A DNA stretch of 64,000 nt from Pantoea phytobeneficialis (GCF_009728735.1 NZ_CP024636.1:2750659-2814658); one strand, 5' to 3'. Shown: positions 49,209-62,358, counted from the first letter of the stretch. Numbers and translations: made by a program. Notes: generated by a model not told the origin, from the sequence alone.

Positions 49209-49390
49209 TTAACCCTCACCCTAACCCTCTCCCGCAAGCGGGAGAGGGAACTGATCGAGCCGCACATCTCCCTCTCCCTTATGGGAGAGGGAACCGATCA
49301 GCCGCATATCTCCCTTTCCCTTATGGAAGAGGGAACCGATCAGCCGCATATCTCCCTCTCCCTTATGGGAGAGGGCCGGGGTGAGGGTAA
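49209..49390. repeat. Nested palindromic repeat array between relA and mazG
   Basis: Four hairpin units CCCTCTCCC/GGGAGAGGG lie at 49225-49248 (GCAAGC centre), 49270-49291, 49312-49333 (partly decayed) and 49354-49375. The last three are spaced exactly 42 bp apart with a near-identical linker (GAACCGATCAGCCGCATATC). The whole block is enclosed by an outer inverted repeat, TTAACCCTCACCC at 49209-49221 and GGGTGAGGGTAA at 49379-49390. E. coli has mazEF in this gap. Confidence 0.9.
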
Positions 49391-49426
49391 CCGACCGCAC
49401 CCAACTTATTCTTAAAGGATCCGCCC

Positions 49427-50218
49427 ATGAATGCCCTCCAACGCCTGCTCACCATCATGCAAACCCTGCGCGATCCGCAGCAAGGCTGCCCGTGGGATCG
49501 TCAGCAAACGTTCGCCTCTATCGCGCCTTATACGCTGGAAGAAACCTACGAAGTACTCGATGCCATCCAGCGTGAAGATTTTGATGATCTGCGTGGAGAA
49601 TTAGGCGACCTGCTGTTCCAGGTGGTGTTTTACGCGCAAATGGCCAACGAGCAGCAGCGCTTTGATTTTGAAGATATCTGCAACGCTATCAGCGATAAAC
49701 TCGAACGCCGTCATCCGCACATCTTTGGCGATGTCAAAGCGGAGGACGCGCAGGAGGTGCTGAAAAACTGGGAAGCCATCAAACATAGCGAGCGTGCGGA
49801 AAAAGCACAGCATTCGGCGCTGGATGATATCCCTAAAGCGCTGCCCGCGTTGATGCGTGCGCACAAAATCCAGAAACGTTGCAGCAACGTCGGTTTCGAC
49901 TGGAATAGCCTGGGGCCGGTGCTGGATAAAGTGCATGAAGAGATTGACGAAGTGATGCATGAAGCGCAGCAGGCGGTGGTCGACAGTGACAAACTTGAGG
50001 AAGAAATCGGCGATTTATTATTCGCTACGGTAAATCTTTCTCGCCATCTTGGCAGCAAAGCGGAAGTGGCGCTACAGAAGGCCAACGACAAATTTGAACG
50101 CCGTTTTCGCCAGGTGGAAACGTTGATTGGCGCGCAGGGGATGGCGATGAGTGACGCCACGCTGGAGCAGATGGAAGAAGCCTGGCAACAGGTGAAACTC
50201 AGTGAGAACAAGGAGTAA
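49427..50218 (+). CDS. mazG: Nucleoside triphosphate pyrophosphohydrolase MazG
   Basis: All-alpha NTP-PPase that hydrolyses NTPs and dNTPs to NMP and pyrophosphate; in E. coli it lowers (p)ppGpp effects. It has 263 residues with two MazG domains: the metal-binding helices are EETYEVLDAI with LRGELGDLLFQVV (N-terminal) and HEEIDEVMHE with LEEEIGDLLFATVN (C-terminal). It follows relA, without the mazEF toxin-antitoxin pair seen in E. coli. Confidence 0.97.
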   Translation: MNALQRLLTIMQTLRDPQQGCPWDRQQTFASIAPYTLEETYEVLDAIQREDFDDLRGELGDLLFQVVFYAQMANEQQRFDFEDICNAISDKLERRHPHIFGDVKAEDAQEVLKNWEAIKHSERAEKAQHSALDDIPKALPALMRAHKIQKRCSNVGFDWNSLGPVLDKVHEEIDEVMHEAQQAVVDSDKLEEEIGDLLFATVNLSRHLGSKAEVALQKANDKFERRFRQVETLIGAQGMAMSDATLEQMEEAWQQVKLSENKE

Positions 50219-50389
50219 CGTGATCCGCTGCGATTTGTTGATTATTCCAGCGTTGTGCATAAAATCGCCGCTTGAGCTTACTCGATTCAGCCATGCGGTG
50301 ACTTTGTGACGTGCGTCAACATTTCAACCCTGGCTATCCGCTATGTTACCCGCTGCACTGCGTAGGAGGAGAGGGTGGTGATTGATCAA

Positions 50390-50418
50390 TTGTGGCAGGT
50401 GACGACTTCAGGTATACT
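50390..50418 (+). promoter_or_regulatory. pyrG promoter candidate
   Basis: TTGTGG at 50390-50395, 17-bp spacer, TATACT at 50413-50418, about 48 bp before the pyrG start region. The 254-bp gap upstream shows no other gene. Confidence 0.65.
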
Positions 50419-50457
50419 GTTTTCCCGTCCTGGTTATTCCACCGTCTTTAAACCTAA

Positions 50458-52110
<1,653 letters not shown>

Positions 52111-52123
52111 GTTTCACGAGCAG

Positions 52124-52151
52124 CGCGCGAAGTTTTCGCGCGTTGTTTGTC
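52124..52151 (+). terminator. Terminator-like hairpin between pyrG and eno
   Basis: CGCGCGAA-GTT-TTCGCGCG, an 8-bp perfect stem at 52124-52142, followed by TTGTTTGTCTT. The T tract is interrupted, so partial read-through into eno is likely. Confidence 0.65.
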
Positions 52152-52161
52152 TTAGGATTGA

Positions 52162-53484
<1,323 letters not shown>

Positions 53485-53525
53485 TCGCCTGCTGATGCTG
53501 CCGTAAGGCAGTGTCGCCTGTTGCT

Positions 53526-53549
53526 AAGCCCCGCTTCGGCGGGGCTTTT
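53526..53549 (+). terminator. eno intrinsic terminator
   Basis: AAGCCCCGC-TTCG-GCGGGGCTTTT: a 9-bp stem with a UUCG-type tetraloop and a T run. Confidence 0.95.
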
Positions 53550-53572
53550 GCATTTTTGACGTAAAGCCGCTG

Positions 53573-53600
53573 TTGTTACCGGTGACAGATCTGCCATAAT
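53573..53600 (+). promoter_or_regulatory. queE promoter candidate
   Basis: TTGTTA at 53573-53578, 16-bp spacer, CATAAT at 53595-53600, between the eno terminator and queE. Confidence 0.55.
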
Positions 53601-53631
53601 CTGCGCCTTGAATGAGTGAAGTGAGTAAAAA

Positions 53632-54303
53632 ATGTACTACCCGATTAACGAAATGTTCCAGACACTACAGGGCGAAGGTTTTTACACGGGCGTTCCGGCG
53701 CTGTTCATCCGTTTGCAGGGATGTCCGGTCGGCTGTAGCTGGTGTGATACCAAACATACCTGGGATAAGCTGGCAGATCGGGAGACCTCGCTTGGTGACA
53801 TTCTGGTCAAAACAGTGGAAAGCGACGCCTGGGGCAACGCTGACCCGGCGATGCTGCTGGAGACGATTCAGCGCCAGGGTTGGACGGCACGCCACATTGT
53901 GATCACCGGTGGTGAACCGGCCATCTACGATTTACGCCCACTGACCAGCGCACTGGAAGCAGCGGGCTTTGCCTGCCAGATTGAAACCAGTGGTACCCAT
54001 GAAATTCGTTGTTCCGACGCTACCTGGGTGACGGTTTCACCTAAGGTGAATATGCGCGGGGGCTATGATGTGCTGCCGCAGGCGATGCAGCGGGCTGATG
54101 AAATTAAACATCCGGTGGCGCGCGTGCGGGATATTGAAGCGCTGGATGCGCTGCTGGCGGGATTGCATGACGAGAAACCGCGTATTATCGCGTTACAGCC
54201 GATCAGCCGGGGTGATGCGGCGACCAAACTGTGCATTGAAACCTGCATCGCCCGTAACTGGCGTTTGTCGATGCAGACTCACAAATATCTCAATATTGCC
54301 TGA
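53632..54303 (+). CDS. queE: 7-carboxy-7-deazaguanine synthase QueE
   Basis: Radical SAM enzyme making the 7-deazapurine core of queuosine from 6-carboxytetrahydropterin. It has 223 residues with the cluster motif CPVGCSWC (Cys31, Cys35, Cys38) and the SAM-binding GGEPAIYD segment. The start MYYPINEMFQTLQGEG matches E. coli. queD, the preceding pathway step, lies just downstream in the opposite direction across a REP-like palindrome. Confidence 0.97.
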   Translation: MYYPINEMFQTLQGEGFYTGVPALFIRLQGCPVGCSWCDTKHTWDKLADRETSLGDILVKTVESDAWGNADPAMLLETIQRQGWTARHIVITGGEPAIYDLRPLTSALEAAGFACQIETSGTHEIRCSDATWVTVSPKVNMRGGYDVLPQAMQRADEIKHPVARVRDIEALDALLAGLHDEKPRIIALQPISRGDAATKLCIETCIARNWRLSMQTHKYLNIA

Positions 54304-54310
54304 TGACACC

Positions 54311-54384
54311 CGTAGCGGCGCGATTTATCGCGCATCTTTGGGCCGCAGCGCCAATGCAAAAGCGCGATAAATCGCGCCGCTACG
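54311..54384. repeat. REP-like palindromic repeat between queE and queD
   Basis: CGTAGCGGCGCGATTTATCG at the left and CGCGATAAATCGCGCCGCTACG at the right are perfect inverted copies about 30 bp apart. It fills the convergent gap. Confidence 0.88.
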
Positions 54385-54388
54385 ATTT

Positions 54389-54748
54389 CTAGCCGCGATA
54401 GACACAACCTGCGGTGCAGGTTTCTTTGATCATCACAGCGCTCAATTCTGGCAGAATCGGTTTCATCTCATCCCAAATCCATTTTGCCAGCACTTCACTG
54501 GTGGGATTCTCCAGACCGGGAATGTCATTCAGATAGTGATGATCGAGGCGATCATAGAGCGGTGCAAAGGCCGCTTTCAATTCTGCAAAATCCATAACCC
54601 AACCGGTATAAGCATCCACTTCCCCGGTAATTTCCAGCCGCACCAGAAAGGAGTGGCCGTGCAAACGACCGCATTTATGCCCCTCAGGTACATGAGGTAA
54701 GCGGTGCGCCGCTTCAAACTGGAACTCTTTAAACAACGTGGTAGACAT
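54389..54748 (-). CDS. queD: 6-carboxy-5,6,7,8-tetrahydropterin synthase QueD
   Basis: Converts dihydroneopterin triphosphate to 6-carboxytetrahydropterin, first committed step of queuosine synthesis. It has 119 residues; zinc ligands His15, His30 and His32 and catalytic Cys26 are in [10 protein letters not shown] and [11 protein letters not shown]. The C-terminal motif [12 protein letters not shown] is also conserved. It is divergent from cysJ with a 295-bp gap. Confidence 0.96.
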   Translation of the reverse strand: MSTTLFKEFQFEAAHRLPHVPEGHKCGRLHGHSFLVRLEITGEVDAYTGWVMDFAELKAAFAPLYDRLDHHYLNDIPGLENPTSEVLAKWIWDEMKPILPELSAVMIKETCTAGCVYRG

Positions 54749-55043
54749 AATGGCCTCAACATAAAATCCGCTGAAGTCTACCTGAAATACAGATTTTTAG
54801 CACCCGTTACCGCTGAACAGGGCATTTTACGCACTCAGCCTGATGAAACGATAAATTAACTCGTTGAATATAAATTGCTTTATTTACCACTTTTGCTGGT
54901 TAGCATTACCCGAAAAACCACTTAGTCATTTTGGTTATTTATTATGTCGAAGCTTTATTTAATCGTTAATATACGGGCCGGTAACCTATTCACTCTTCCG
55001 CCATTTTACGGTCCGGACTTCTGATACTGGAATTTTTAACGCG
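54749..55043. promoter_or_regulatory. queD-cysJ divergent control region
   Basis: 295 AT-rich base pairs without a credible gene. CysB control of cysJIH is expected from family knowledge, and AT-rich stretches such as TTTATTTACC and TTATTTAATCG occur, but I cannot place a CysB site or a promoter with confidence. Confidence 0.35.
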
Positions 55044-56849
55044 ATGACGACTCAGGCACCCCCAGGTTCACTGCTGCCGCTAACCCCGGAGCAACTCGCG
55101 CGCTTACAGGCAGCGACTACCGATTTCTCTACCACCCAAATGGCATGGCTTTCGGGTTATTTCTGGGGCATGGTCAACCAGACGCCTGGTGCCGTTGCCA
55201 CACCGGCACCGGTGCAGGCCGAGGCGCCGACCATCCTGTTGATCTCCGCATCGCAAACCGGCAATGCCCGTCGCCTGGCGGAACATCTGCGTGATGACCT
55301 GCTGGCGGCAAAACTGAACGTCAATCTGGTCAATGCCGGTGACTACAAATTTAAACAAATCGGCCAGGAAAAACTGCTGGTGGTGGTGACCTCCACCCAG
55401 GGCGAAGGTGAGCCACCTGAAGAAGCAGTGGCGTTACATAAATTCCTGATGTCGAAAAAAGCGCCGACCCTGAACGGCGCCGCCTTTGCCGTATTCGGCC
55501 TGGGCGACACCTCCTACGAATTCTTCAGCAAAGCCGGTAAGGATTTCGACAGCCGTCTGGCTGAACTGGGCGCAGAACGTTTGCTGGATCGCGTCGATGC
55601 CGATGTGGAATATGCGGAGCAGGCAAGCGCCTGGCGTAAGCAGCTCACCGACATCCTCAAAGCGCGAGTGCCGAGCGAAGCGCCAGCCGTGGCAGCAGTA
55701 ACCGCTGCGGGTAGCATTAATGAAATCCACAGCAGCCCCTACAGCAAAGAAGCTCCGCTGACTGCCAGCTTTGCCGTAAACCAGAAAATTACTGGCCGTG
55801 ATTCCGATAAAGATGTACGTCATATCGAAATCGATCTCGGTGATTCCGGTCTGCGTTACCAGCCGGGCGATGCCCTCGGTGTCTGGTTTGAAAACGATCC
55901 GGCGCTGGTTAAAGAGTTGCTGGAATTGTTATGGCTGAAAGGCGATGAGCCGGTGACGATCCACGGTGAGACCTTGCCGCTGGCGGAGGCACTGCAACGT
56001 CATTTTGAGCTGACGGTTAATACACCGCAGATCGTTGAACACTACGCCGCGTTGTCACGTAACGACGCGCTGCTGGCGCTGGTTGGTGATAAGCCGAAAC
56101 TCCAGCACTACGCACAGAGCCTGCCGATTGTCGATATGGTGCGTCAGGCTCCGACTGAATTGAATGCAGAACAGTTGACCAGCCTGTTACGTCCTTTGAC
56201 GCCACGCCTCTACTCCATCGCCTCTTCGCAGGCAGAGAACGAGACTGAAGTGCATATCACGGTGGGTGCGGTGCGCTACGAGATTGAGGGGCGTCAGCGT
56301 GGTGGCGGTGCTTCCACCTGGCTGGCGGATCGTCTGGAAGAAGACAGTGACATCCGGGTATTTATCGAACATAACGATAACTTCCGTCTGCCTGCCAACC
56401 CGGAAACCCCGGTGATTATGATCGGTCCGGGCACCGGTATTGCGCCGTTCCGCGCTTTTATGCAGCAGCGCGATAATGAGGGTGCAGGCGGTAAAAACTG
56501 GTTGTTCTTCGGCAACCCACACTTCACCGACGATTTCCTGTATCAGGTTGAATGGCAGAAGTATGTCAAAGACGGCTTGCTGACCAATATCGACCTTGCC
56601 TGGTCGCGCGATCAGGCGGAGAAGATTTACGTACAAGATAAGATCCGCGCTAAAGGTGCGGAAGTGTGGCGCTGGATCGAAGAGGGCGCACACCTTTACG
56701 TCTGCGGCGACGCCAATCGCATGGCGAAAGACGTTGAGCAGGCATTACTGGATGTGGTGGTCGAGCACGGTGCAATGGATCGTGAAACGGCTGACGAGTT
56801 TTTAAGTGAGCTGCGCATTGAGCGCCGTTATCAGCGAGACGTTTACTAA
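55044..56849 (+). CDS. cysJ: Sulfite reductase (NADPH) flavoprotein alpha subunit CysJ
   Basis: Carries electrons from NADPH through FAD and FMN to CysI. It has 601 residues: an FMN flavodoxin domain from about residue 62 ([32 protein letters not shown]), a FAD-binding region with PRLYSIASS and a C-terminal NADPH domain ([34 protein letters not shown]). It ends in RYQRDVY like other CysJ proteins. It overlaps cysI by one base (TAATG). Confidence 0.98.
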   Translation: MTTQAPPGSLLPLTPEQLARLQAATTDFSTTQMAWLSGYFWGMVNQTPGAVATPAPVQAEAPTILLISASQTGNARRLAEHLRDDLLAAKLNVNLVNAGDYKFKQIGQEKLLVVVTSTQGEGEPPEEAVALHKFLMSKKAPTLNGAAFAVFGLGDTSYEFFSKAGKDFDSRLAELGAERLLDRVDADVEYAEQASAWRKQLTDILKARVPSEAPAVAAVTAAGSINEIHSSPYSKEAPLTASFAVNQKITGRDSDKDVRHIEIDLGDSGLRYQPGDALGVWFENDPALVKELLELLWLKGDEPVTIHGETLPLAEALQRHFELTVNTPQIVEHYAALSRNDALLALVGDKPKLQHYAQSLPIVDMVRQAPTELNAEQLTSLLRPLTPRLYSIASSQAENETEVHITVGAVRYEIEGRQRGGGASTWLADRLEEDSDIRVFIEHNDNFRLPANPETPVIMIGPGTGIAPFRAFMQQRDNEGAGGKNWLFFGNPHFTDDFLYQVEWQKYVKDGLLTNIDLAWSRDQAEKIYVQDKIRAKGAEVWRWIEEGAHLYVCGDANRMAKDVEQALLDVVVEHGAMDRETADEFLSELRIERRYQRDVY

Positions 56850-58573
56850 TGAGTGAAAAACACCCTGGACCGCTGGTCGTTGAAGGCAAGCTTGTTGACG
56901 CCGAGCGTCTGAAAAAACAAAGCAACTATCTGCGCGGCACCATTCTCGAAGATCTCGACGATGGCCTGACCGGTGGCTTTAACGGCGATAACTTCCTGCT
57001 GATCCGTTTCCACGGCATGTACCAGCAGGATGATCGTGATATCCGTGCGGAACGTGCGGCGCAGAAACTCGAACCGCGTCATGCCATGATGCTGCGCTGC
57101 CGCCTGCCGGGCGGCATCATCACGCCAACCCAGTGGCTGGCGATTGATAAGTTTGCCACCGAAAAAACCATTTATGGCAGCATCCGCCTGACCAACCGCC
57201 AGACGTTCCAGTTCCACGGCATTCTGAAGAAGAACGTGAAACCGACGCATCAGATGCTGCATGAAGTGGGTCTCGATGCGTTAGCAACGGCCAACGACGT
57301 AAACCGTAACGTGCTCTGTACCTCGAACCCGGTGGAGTCGGCGCTGCATCAGGAAGCTTACGAGTGGGCGAAAAAACTGTCGGAGCATCTGCTGCCGAAA
57401 ACGCGCGCCTATGCTGAGATCTGGTGGGATCAGGAGAAGGTTGCCACCACCGATGAGGAGCCGATCCTCGGTGAAACTTACCTACCACGTAAGTTCAAAA
57501 CCACGGTGGTGATCCCGCCGCATAACGACGTGGATCTGCACGCTAACGATCTCAACTTCATCGCCATCGCCGAGAAGGGCAAACTGGTGGGCTTTAACCT
57601 GCTGGTGGGCGGTGGCCTGTCGATCGATCACGGTAACAAAGCCACCTATGCGCGCACCGCCAGCGAGTTTGGTTTCCTGCCGGTGGAGAAGATCCTTGAT
57701 GTCGCGGCGGCGGTGGTGACCACCCAGCGTGACTGGGGCAATCGTACCGATCGTAAAAACGCCAAAACCAAATACACGCTGGAGCGCGTGGGCGTGGAAA
57801 CCTTTAAAGCTGAAGTGGAAAAACGTGCCGGTATCACTTTCGGTCCGACGCGTCCGTACGAATTCACTAGCCGTGGCGATCGTATTGGCTGGATCAAAGG
57901 CGTCGATAAGAAGTGGCACCTGACGCTGTTTATTGAAAACGGCCGTCTGCTGGATTATCCGGGCCGTCCACTGAAGCGCGGCATTGCCGAAATCGCCAAA
58001 GTACATCAGGGCGATTTCCGCCTCACCGCTAACCAAAACCTGATTGTGGCGGGCGTGCCGGAGAAACAGAAAGCGCAGATTGAAGCCATTGCTCGTGAAC
58101 ACGGTTTGATGGAGCAGGTGACGCCGCAGCGTGAAAACTCGATGGCCTGTGTATCTTTCCCAACTTGTCCGCTGGCGATGGCTGAAGCCGAGCGTTTCCT
58201 GCCTTCATTTGTGACCAGGGTCGAAGAGATCATGCACGGCCACGGCGTGGGTGATGAGCACATAGTGTTACGCGTTACCGGTTGTCCTAACGGCTGTGGC
58301 CGTGCCATGCTGGCCGAAATCGGTCTGGTGGGTAAAGCACCAGGTCGTTACAACCTGCATATTGGCGGCAACCGCATCGGCACCCGTATTCCGCGCATGT
58401 ATCGAGAGAACATCACCGAAGGGGAGATCCTCGCCAGCATTGATGAGCTGGTTGGACGCTGGGCGAAAGAGCGTAACGGTGAAGAAGGTTTTGGCGACTT
58501 CGTGATTCGCGCGGGCATCGTGAAGCCAGTGGTTGACCCCGCCCGTGATTTTTGGGACCCGGAGGCAGTATGA
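56849..58573 (+). CDS. cysI: Sulfite reductase hemoprotein beta subunit CysI
   Basis: Reduces sulfite to sulfide with six electrons at a siroheme-4Fe4S centre. It has 574 residues with cluster/siroheme cysteines Cys434, Cys440, Cys479 and Cys483 ([13 protein letters not shown] and [12 protein letters not shown]), in the same positions as E. coli. The siroheme comes from CysG, encoded at 60943. The cysI stop overlaps the cysH start (ATGA). Confidence 0.98.
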   Translation: MSEKHPGPLVVEGKLVDAERLKKQSNYLRGTILEDLDDGLTGGFNGDNFLLIRFHGMYQQDDRDIRAERAAQKLEPRHAMMLRCRLPGGIITPTQWLAIDKFATEKTIYGSIRLTNRQTFQFHGILKKNVKPTHQMLHEVGLDALATANDVNRNVLCTSNPVESALHQEAYEWAKKLSEHLLPKTRAYAEIWWDQEKVATTDEEPILGETYLPRKFKTTVVIPPHNDVDLHANDLNFIAIAEKGKLVGFNLLVGGGLSIDHGNKATYARTASEFGFLPVEKILDVAAAVVTTQRDWGNRTDRKNAKTKYTLERVGVETFKAEVEKRAGITFGPTRPYEFTSRGDRIGWIKGVDKKWHLTLFIENGRLLDYPGRPLKRGIAEIAKVHQGDFRLTANQNLIVAGVPEKQKAQIEAIAREHGLMEQVTPQRENSMACVSFPTCPLAMAEAERFLPSFVTRVEEIMHGHGVGDEHIVLRVTGCPNGCGRAMLAEIGLVGKAPGRYNLHIGGNRIGTRIPRMYRENITEGEILASIDELVGRWAKERNGEEGFGDFVIRAGIVKPVVDPARDFWDPEAV

Positions 58574-59304
58574 CGGTACTCGATCTCGCAGCACTGAATG
58601 ATTTACCCAAAATTGATCGTGTGATGGCGCTGGCGGAAACCAACGCGCAGCTGGAAAAACAATCGGCAGAAGAGCGTCTGGGCTGGGCACTGAAGCAGTT
58701 GCCTGGCGCGTTTGTGCTGTCCTCCAGCTTTGGTATTCAGGCGGCGGTGTTGCTGCATATGGTGACGCAACAACAGCCGGATATTCCGGTGATCCTCACG
58801 GATACCGGTTATCTGTTCCCGGAAACCTATCGCTTTATCGATGAGCTGACCGATAAGCTCAACCTGAATCTCCAGGTGTTCCGTGCGGAAACCTCACCGG
58901 CCTGGCAGGAAGCACGTTACGGCAAGTTGTGGGAGCAGGGCGTCGAAGGGATCGAGAAATACAACCAAATCAACAAAGTGGAACCGATGAACCGCGCGCT
59001 GGAAACGTTAGGAGCGCAAACCTGGTTTGCGGGTCTGCGGCGCGATCAGTCCGGCAGCCGCGCGCATTTGCCGGTGCTGGCGATTCAGCGTGGCGTATTT
59101 AAAGTGCTGCCGATTATCGACTGGGATAACCGCCAGGTACATCAGTACCTGAAACAGCATGGCCTGAAATACCATCCATTGTGGGACGAAGGCTATCTGT
59201 CTGTCGGAGATACGCATACCACCAAGAAGTGGGAGCCGGGGATGGCGGAAGAGGAAACACGTTTCTTTGGGCTGAAGCGCGAGTGCGGCCTTCACGAAGG
59301 TTAA
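58570..59304 (+). CDS. cysH: Phosphoadenosine phosphosulfate (PAPS) reductase CysH
   Basis: Reduces PAPS to sulfite with thioredoxin or glutaredoxin. It has 244 residues of the PP-loop family with the active-site Cys239 in KRECGLHE and no iron-sulfur cysteine pairs, as usual for the PAPS-specific enzyme. The start MTVLDLAAL at 58570 overlaps the cysI stop and follows GGAGG; an upstream ATG lies inside cysI. In E. coli the type I-E CRISPR-Cas genes lie between cysH and iap; here only a repeat and a YciI-like gene are present. Confidence 0.97.
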   Translation: MTVLDLAALNDLPKIDRVMALAETNAQLEKQSAEERLGWALKQLPGAFVLSSSFGIQAAVLLHMVTQQQPDIPVILTDTGYLFPETYRFIDELTDKLNLNLQVFRAETSPAWQEARYGKLWEQGVEGIEKYNQINKVEPMNRALETLGAQTWFAGLRRDQSGSRAHLPVLAIQRGVFKVLPIIDWDNRQVHQYLKQHGLKYHPLWDEGYLSVGDTHTTKKWEPGMAEEETRFFGLKRECGLHEG

Positions 59305-59312
59305 TCTTCTCA

Positions 59313-59374
59313 CCGTAGCGGCGCGATTTATCGCGCGGTGTTTAAAAGACGCGCGATTTATCGCGCCGCTACGG
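59313..59374. repeat. REP-like palindromic repeat after cysH
   Basis: Outer arms CCGTAGCGGCGCGA and TCGCGCCGCTACGG are perfect inverted repeats; inside, GCGCGATTTATCGCGC occurs twice in the same orientation. It lies between convergent cysH and the YciI-like gene. Confidence 0.88.
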
Positions 59375-59382
59375 TTCAGTGA

Positions 59383-59667
59383 TTAAATTCCAGTTAATGC
59401 CGCAAATGCCTCACTGGCACGCGTCACATTCACCTTGGTTACGTCGTAATTCGCCACCGCGACAAAGGGGTCTTCCGCCAGGATCGCATCCAACTCAGCA
59501 CGTTCCATATCCTTCACCAGCACCATGCCGCCGGTACGCGGATCTTTACGTCCAGCCGCAATAAACGCGCCGCTGGCGAAATAGCGATCCAGCCACTCAA
59601 TATGTGGCGCGAGCAGCGTTTCCACTTCGGCCACCGGGCGGAAATAGTTCAGATAAACCACGTACAT
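59383..59667 (-). CDS. YciI family protein
   Basis: 94-residue protein with a single YCII-related domain: MYVVYLNYFRPVAEVETLLAP at the start, a conserved His in PHIEWLDRYFASGAFIAAG, and the acidic motif EDPFVAVANYDV with the conserved Asp. Relatives are small ferredoxin-fold proteins, mostly of unknown function. It lies 9 bp downstream of iap on the same strand and is probably co-transcribed. E. coli has no gene like this at this site. Confidence 0.88.
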   Translation of the reverse strand: MYVVYLNYFRPVAEVETLLAPHIEWLDRYFASGAFIAAGRKDPRTGGMVLVKDMERAELDAILAEDPFVAVANYDVTKVNVTRASEAFAALTGI

Positions 59668-59676
59668 ATCAGATCC

Positions 59677-60696
59677 TCAGGTTGTTGGATTCGCCAGCTC
59701 GGTGAGCAGTGGCAACAGAATTTTCACGCTATCACGCGTGCGTTGCGTGATACGCCCCGGTAGCCAGTGGTCGAGATAGTTCAAACTATCACGTTCGGTT
59801 TGGTGGCGTACGCTGCCATCCGGGAAGTGGCGGCTGCGTGCGCGCTGCTGTTGGCCATCTTTATTACCCAGCGCCCAGTTGCTGGCCGTCACGTCCAGCA
59901 GCGGCAACCCGGCTTTATCGAAGGGATTCACACCCGGATAATCCCGTGCGGTTAAGGTATGGGTCACAGCAGATATCCCCAGACGGTGCGCCAGTTGCAC
60001 GGCACGGCCGCTGGTTTGCTTACGCACGGCGGAGGGGGTATTGATCCCGCTATTAAAGTAGAGATGATCACCCACGATCAAACTGTTCAGATCAATCACC
60101 AACAGGGTGTTTTTCTTCTCTTTGGCATCCATACGCGACAGATAATCATCCATCCCGTGCAGCCCGGTTTCACCGGCACTCAGCGCCACAAAGCGCACGC
60201 CATAATGCAACGGCGTTTTGCTTAACTGTTGCGCCAGCTCCAGCATTACGCCAAGGCCGGAGGCGTTGTCATCCACGCCCTGTAAACGCAGACCGCCAAG
60301 GTTGTTGTCGGTTTCACGGCTGCTGAGTGGCGTCCAGGTATCAAGATGCGCCACGATCAGGATCTCCTGTGGCGCGCTACCGGCACGCGCGGCGATCACT
60401 GAAGTGGCAGTGACTTTGTGCCAGCGCATCTGACCCTGTTTTTCGCGCCAGTTATAACCGGTATTAAACTGACGGGTATTGCTCTGATAACCTAGCTGAG
60501 TGAACTGCTGACGCAGGTAATCCGCCGTCATCAGCTCTGCCGGGCTACCACTCATCCGGCCTGGAAAATAGGTTGCGATATGGCGCAATTGTTGTTCGGC
60601 AAACTGCCCGGGTACGCTGTCTGTGGCCTGAGCAAGGAGAGGAAAACCGCCCGCTATCACTGCTGCCAGCAGGGCGCGGCGGAGGGTGACAAACAT
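59677..60696 (-). CDS. iap: Alkaline phosphatase isozyme conversion aminopeptidase Iap
   Basis: Periplasmic M28 family zinc aminopeptidase that trims the N-terminal Arg from alkaline phosphatase. It has 339 residues with a Sec signal peptide (MFVTLRRALLAAVIAGGFPLLAQA). Zinc motifs are VAHLDTW, GVDDNASGLG and LSAGETGLHG; a later His ligand is near the C-terminus. AAAGGA precedes the ATG. It is divergent from cysG; in E. coli it is adjacent to cysD. Confidence 0.93.
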   Translation of the reverse strand: MFVTLRRALLAAVIAGGFPLLAQATDSVPGQFAEQQLRHIATYFPGRMSGSPAELMTADYLRQQFTQLGYQSNTRQFNTGYNWREKQGQMRWHKVTATSVIAARAGSAPQEILIVAHLDTWTPLSSRETDNNLGGLRLQGVDDNASGLGVMLELAQQLSKTPLHYGVRFVALSAGETGLHGMDDYLSRMDAKEKKNTLLVIDLNSLIVGDHLYFNSGINTPSAVRKQTSGRAVQLAHRLGISAVTHTLTARDYPGVNPFDKAGLPLLDVTASNWALGNKDGQQQRARSRHFPDGSVRHQTERDSLNYLDHWLPGRITQRTRDSVKILLPLLTELANPTT

Positions 60697-60841
60697 AATG
60701 TGTCCTTTTCTGACATCCCGTCATGCTAAAAAAAATCTGCTTTAGTATGAAACTGTGACCGGTATTACACAATTTGAATTGCTCCGAAACGCCAGCAATA
60801 TCATTTGCTAAGCACAAAATGTTCTCAACAATCCCGGCCCG

Positions 60842-60874
60842 TTATTCCATTCGGTAACTACTCATTCCAATTCG
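60842..60874 (+). promoter_or_regulatory. Probable CysB-binding region upstream of cysG-cysDN
   Basis: TTATTCCATTCGGTAAC at 60842-60858 and ATTCCAATTCG at 60864-60874 carry repeated ATTCC half-sites like known CysB sites. They lie directly upstream of a promoter whose -10 is good and whose -35 is poor, the layout of an activator-dependent promoter. Confidence 0.55.
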
Positions 60875-60879
60875 TAATT

Positions 60880-60908
60880 TCATCTGCCAGAAGGCAGGGA
60901 CGTATAGT
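60880..60908 (+). promoter_or_regulatory. cysG-cysD-cysN promoter candidate
   Basis: -10 TATAGT at 60903-60908. The bases at -35 (around TCATCT, 60880-60885) are far from consensus, so activation, probably by CysB, is expected. Confidence 0.55.
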
Positions 60909-60942
60909 CGCGTTAACTTATTGTAAAACTGACAAGGTTAAC

Positions 60943-62358
60943 GTGGATTATCTGCCTCTTTTTGCCGATCTCAAAAACCGTCCGGTGCTGGTTGTCGGCG
61001 GTGGCGACATTGCTGCGCGCAAAATCGAGCTGCTGCGACGCACCGGGGCACGCGTGCTGGTCGCTGCGCGTGAGCTGGGCCATGAGTTGCAGGCGCTGCA
61101 TGAGATTGCGGCGATTGAGTGGATTGCACAGACCTTTGATGAGGCGCAGTTGGATGGCGTGTTTCTGGTGATTGCCGCCACCGATGACAACGCCCTCAAC
61201 AGCCAGGTATTTGAAGCAGCCAATGCGCGTCACAAGCTGGTGAACGTGGTGGACGACCAGCCGAAATGCAGCTTTATCTTTCCCTCGATTGTCGATCGTT
61301 CGCCGCTGGTGGTGGCGATCTCCTCCAGTGGCACCGCGCCGGTGTTGGCTCGCCTGCTGCGCGAAAAAATTGAAGCGCTGCTGCCGGCCAACCTTGGGCA
61401 AATGGCCGAGGTTGCCGGGCAATGGCGTGACAAAGTGAAACAGCGTTACCGTCAGATGTCAGAACGCCGCCGTTTCTGGGAACGAGCCTTTAACGGCCTG
61501 TTTGCCAGCCAGATGGCAGCGGGTAACGTCAATGAAGCGCGTCGCACCCTGGATCGCGAGCTGGAAAACGACAGTGACAATCAGGGCGAAATTACCCTGG
61601 TGGGTGCAGGCCCTGGCGACAGTGGTTTGCTGACGCTGCGTGGCTTGCAGGTCATGCAACTGGCCGATGTGGTGCTGTATGACCATCTGGTCAGTGACGA
61701 GGTGCTGGAACTGGTGCGTCGTGATGCTGACCGGATTTGTGTTGGCAAACGCGCCGGTGCTCATTCTGTCCCACAGGAAGAGACGAATCGCCTGCTGGTG
61801 CAACTGGCGCAGCAAGGTAAACGCGTGGTGCGCCTGAAAGGTGGCGATCCCTTTATTTTTGGCCGTGGCGGCGAAGAGTTACAGGCCGCCAAAGCTGCCG
61901 GTATCCCGTTTCAGGTGGTGCCGGGTATTACCGCAGCCGCAGGCGCAACTGCCTATGCCGGTATCCCTTTAACTCACCGTGACCATGCGCAAAGCGTGAT
62001 GTTTATTACCGGTCAGTGCCGCGCAGACAGCAACGGCATCGACTGGCCGTCACTGGCACGCGCACGTCAGACGCTGGCGATCTATATGGGCACGGTGAAG
62101 GCGGCGGAAATAGCCACCGGACTGATAGAACATGGGCGCGATCCGGCGACACCTGTCGCGGTGATTGGTCGCGGTACGCGTCAGGATCAACAGGTGCTGA
62201 CCGGCACCTTAGACCAGTTGGAGGCGCTGGCCGCCGTCGCGCCGACGCCAGCCTTGCTGGTGATTGGTGAAGTTGTGAATTTGCACGGGCAACTCGCCTG
62301 GTTTCAACATTCAGCACAGCAGGGGACTCGCGAGTCCGCCGTTGTCAATTTGGCTTGA
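60943..62358 (+). CDS. cysG: Siroheme synthase CysG (multifunctional)
   Basis: Turns uroporphyrinogen III into siroheme in three steps: SAM-dependent methylation, NAD-dependent oxidation and iron insertion. It has about 471 residues from a GTG at 60943 ([14 protein letters not shown], preceded by AAGG); the frame is open upstream but only this start gives the family N-terminus. The N-terminal dehydrogenase/ferrochelatase half has [11 protein letters not shown]; the C-terminal methyltransferase half begins [18 protein letters not shown] and has [15 protein letters not shown] and [11 protein letters not shown]. In E. coli cysG lies in the nir operon; here it heads cysDN, 9 bp apart. Confidence 0.95.
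   Translation: MDYLPLFADLKNRPVLVVGGGDIAARKIELLRRTGARVLVAARELGHELQALHEIAAIEWIAQTFDEAQLDGVFLVIAATDDNALNSQVFEAANARHKLVNVVDDQPKCSFIFPSIVDRSPLVVAISSSGTAPVLARLLREKIEALLPANLGQMAEVAGQWRDKVKQRYRQMSERRRFWERAFNGLFASQMAAGNVNEARRTLDRELENDSDNQGEITLVGAGPGDSGLLTLRGLQVMQLADVVLYDHLVSDEVLELVRRDADRICVGKRAGAHSVPQEETNRLLVQLAQQGKRVVRLKGGDPFIFGRGGEELQAAKAAGIPFQVVPGITAAAGATAYAGIPLTHRDHAQSVMFITGQCRADSNGIDWPSLARARQTLAIYMGTVKAAEIATGLIEHGRDPATPVAVIGRGTRQDQQVLTGTLDQLEALAAVAPTPALLVIGEVVNLHGQLAWFQHSAQQGTRESAVVNLA

Noticed and set aside
49225..49375. CRISPR-like regular spacing in the relA-mazG gap
   Set aside because: Units and linkers are both repeated, the unit is itself a hairpin of only 22 bp, there are no unique spacers and no cas genes. 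It is a palindromic repeat array.
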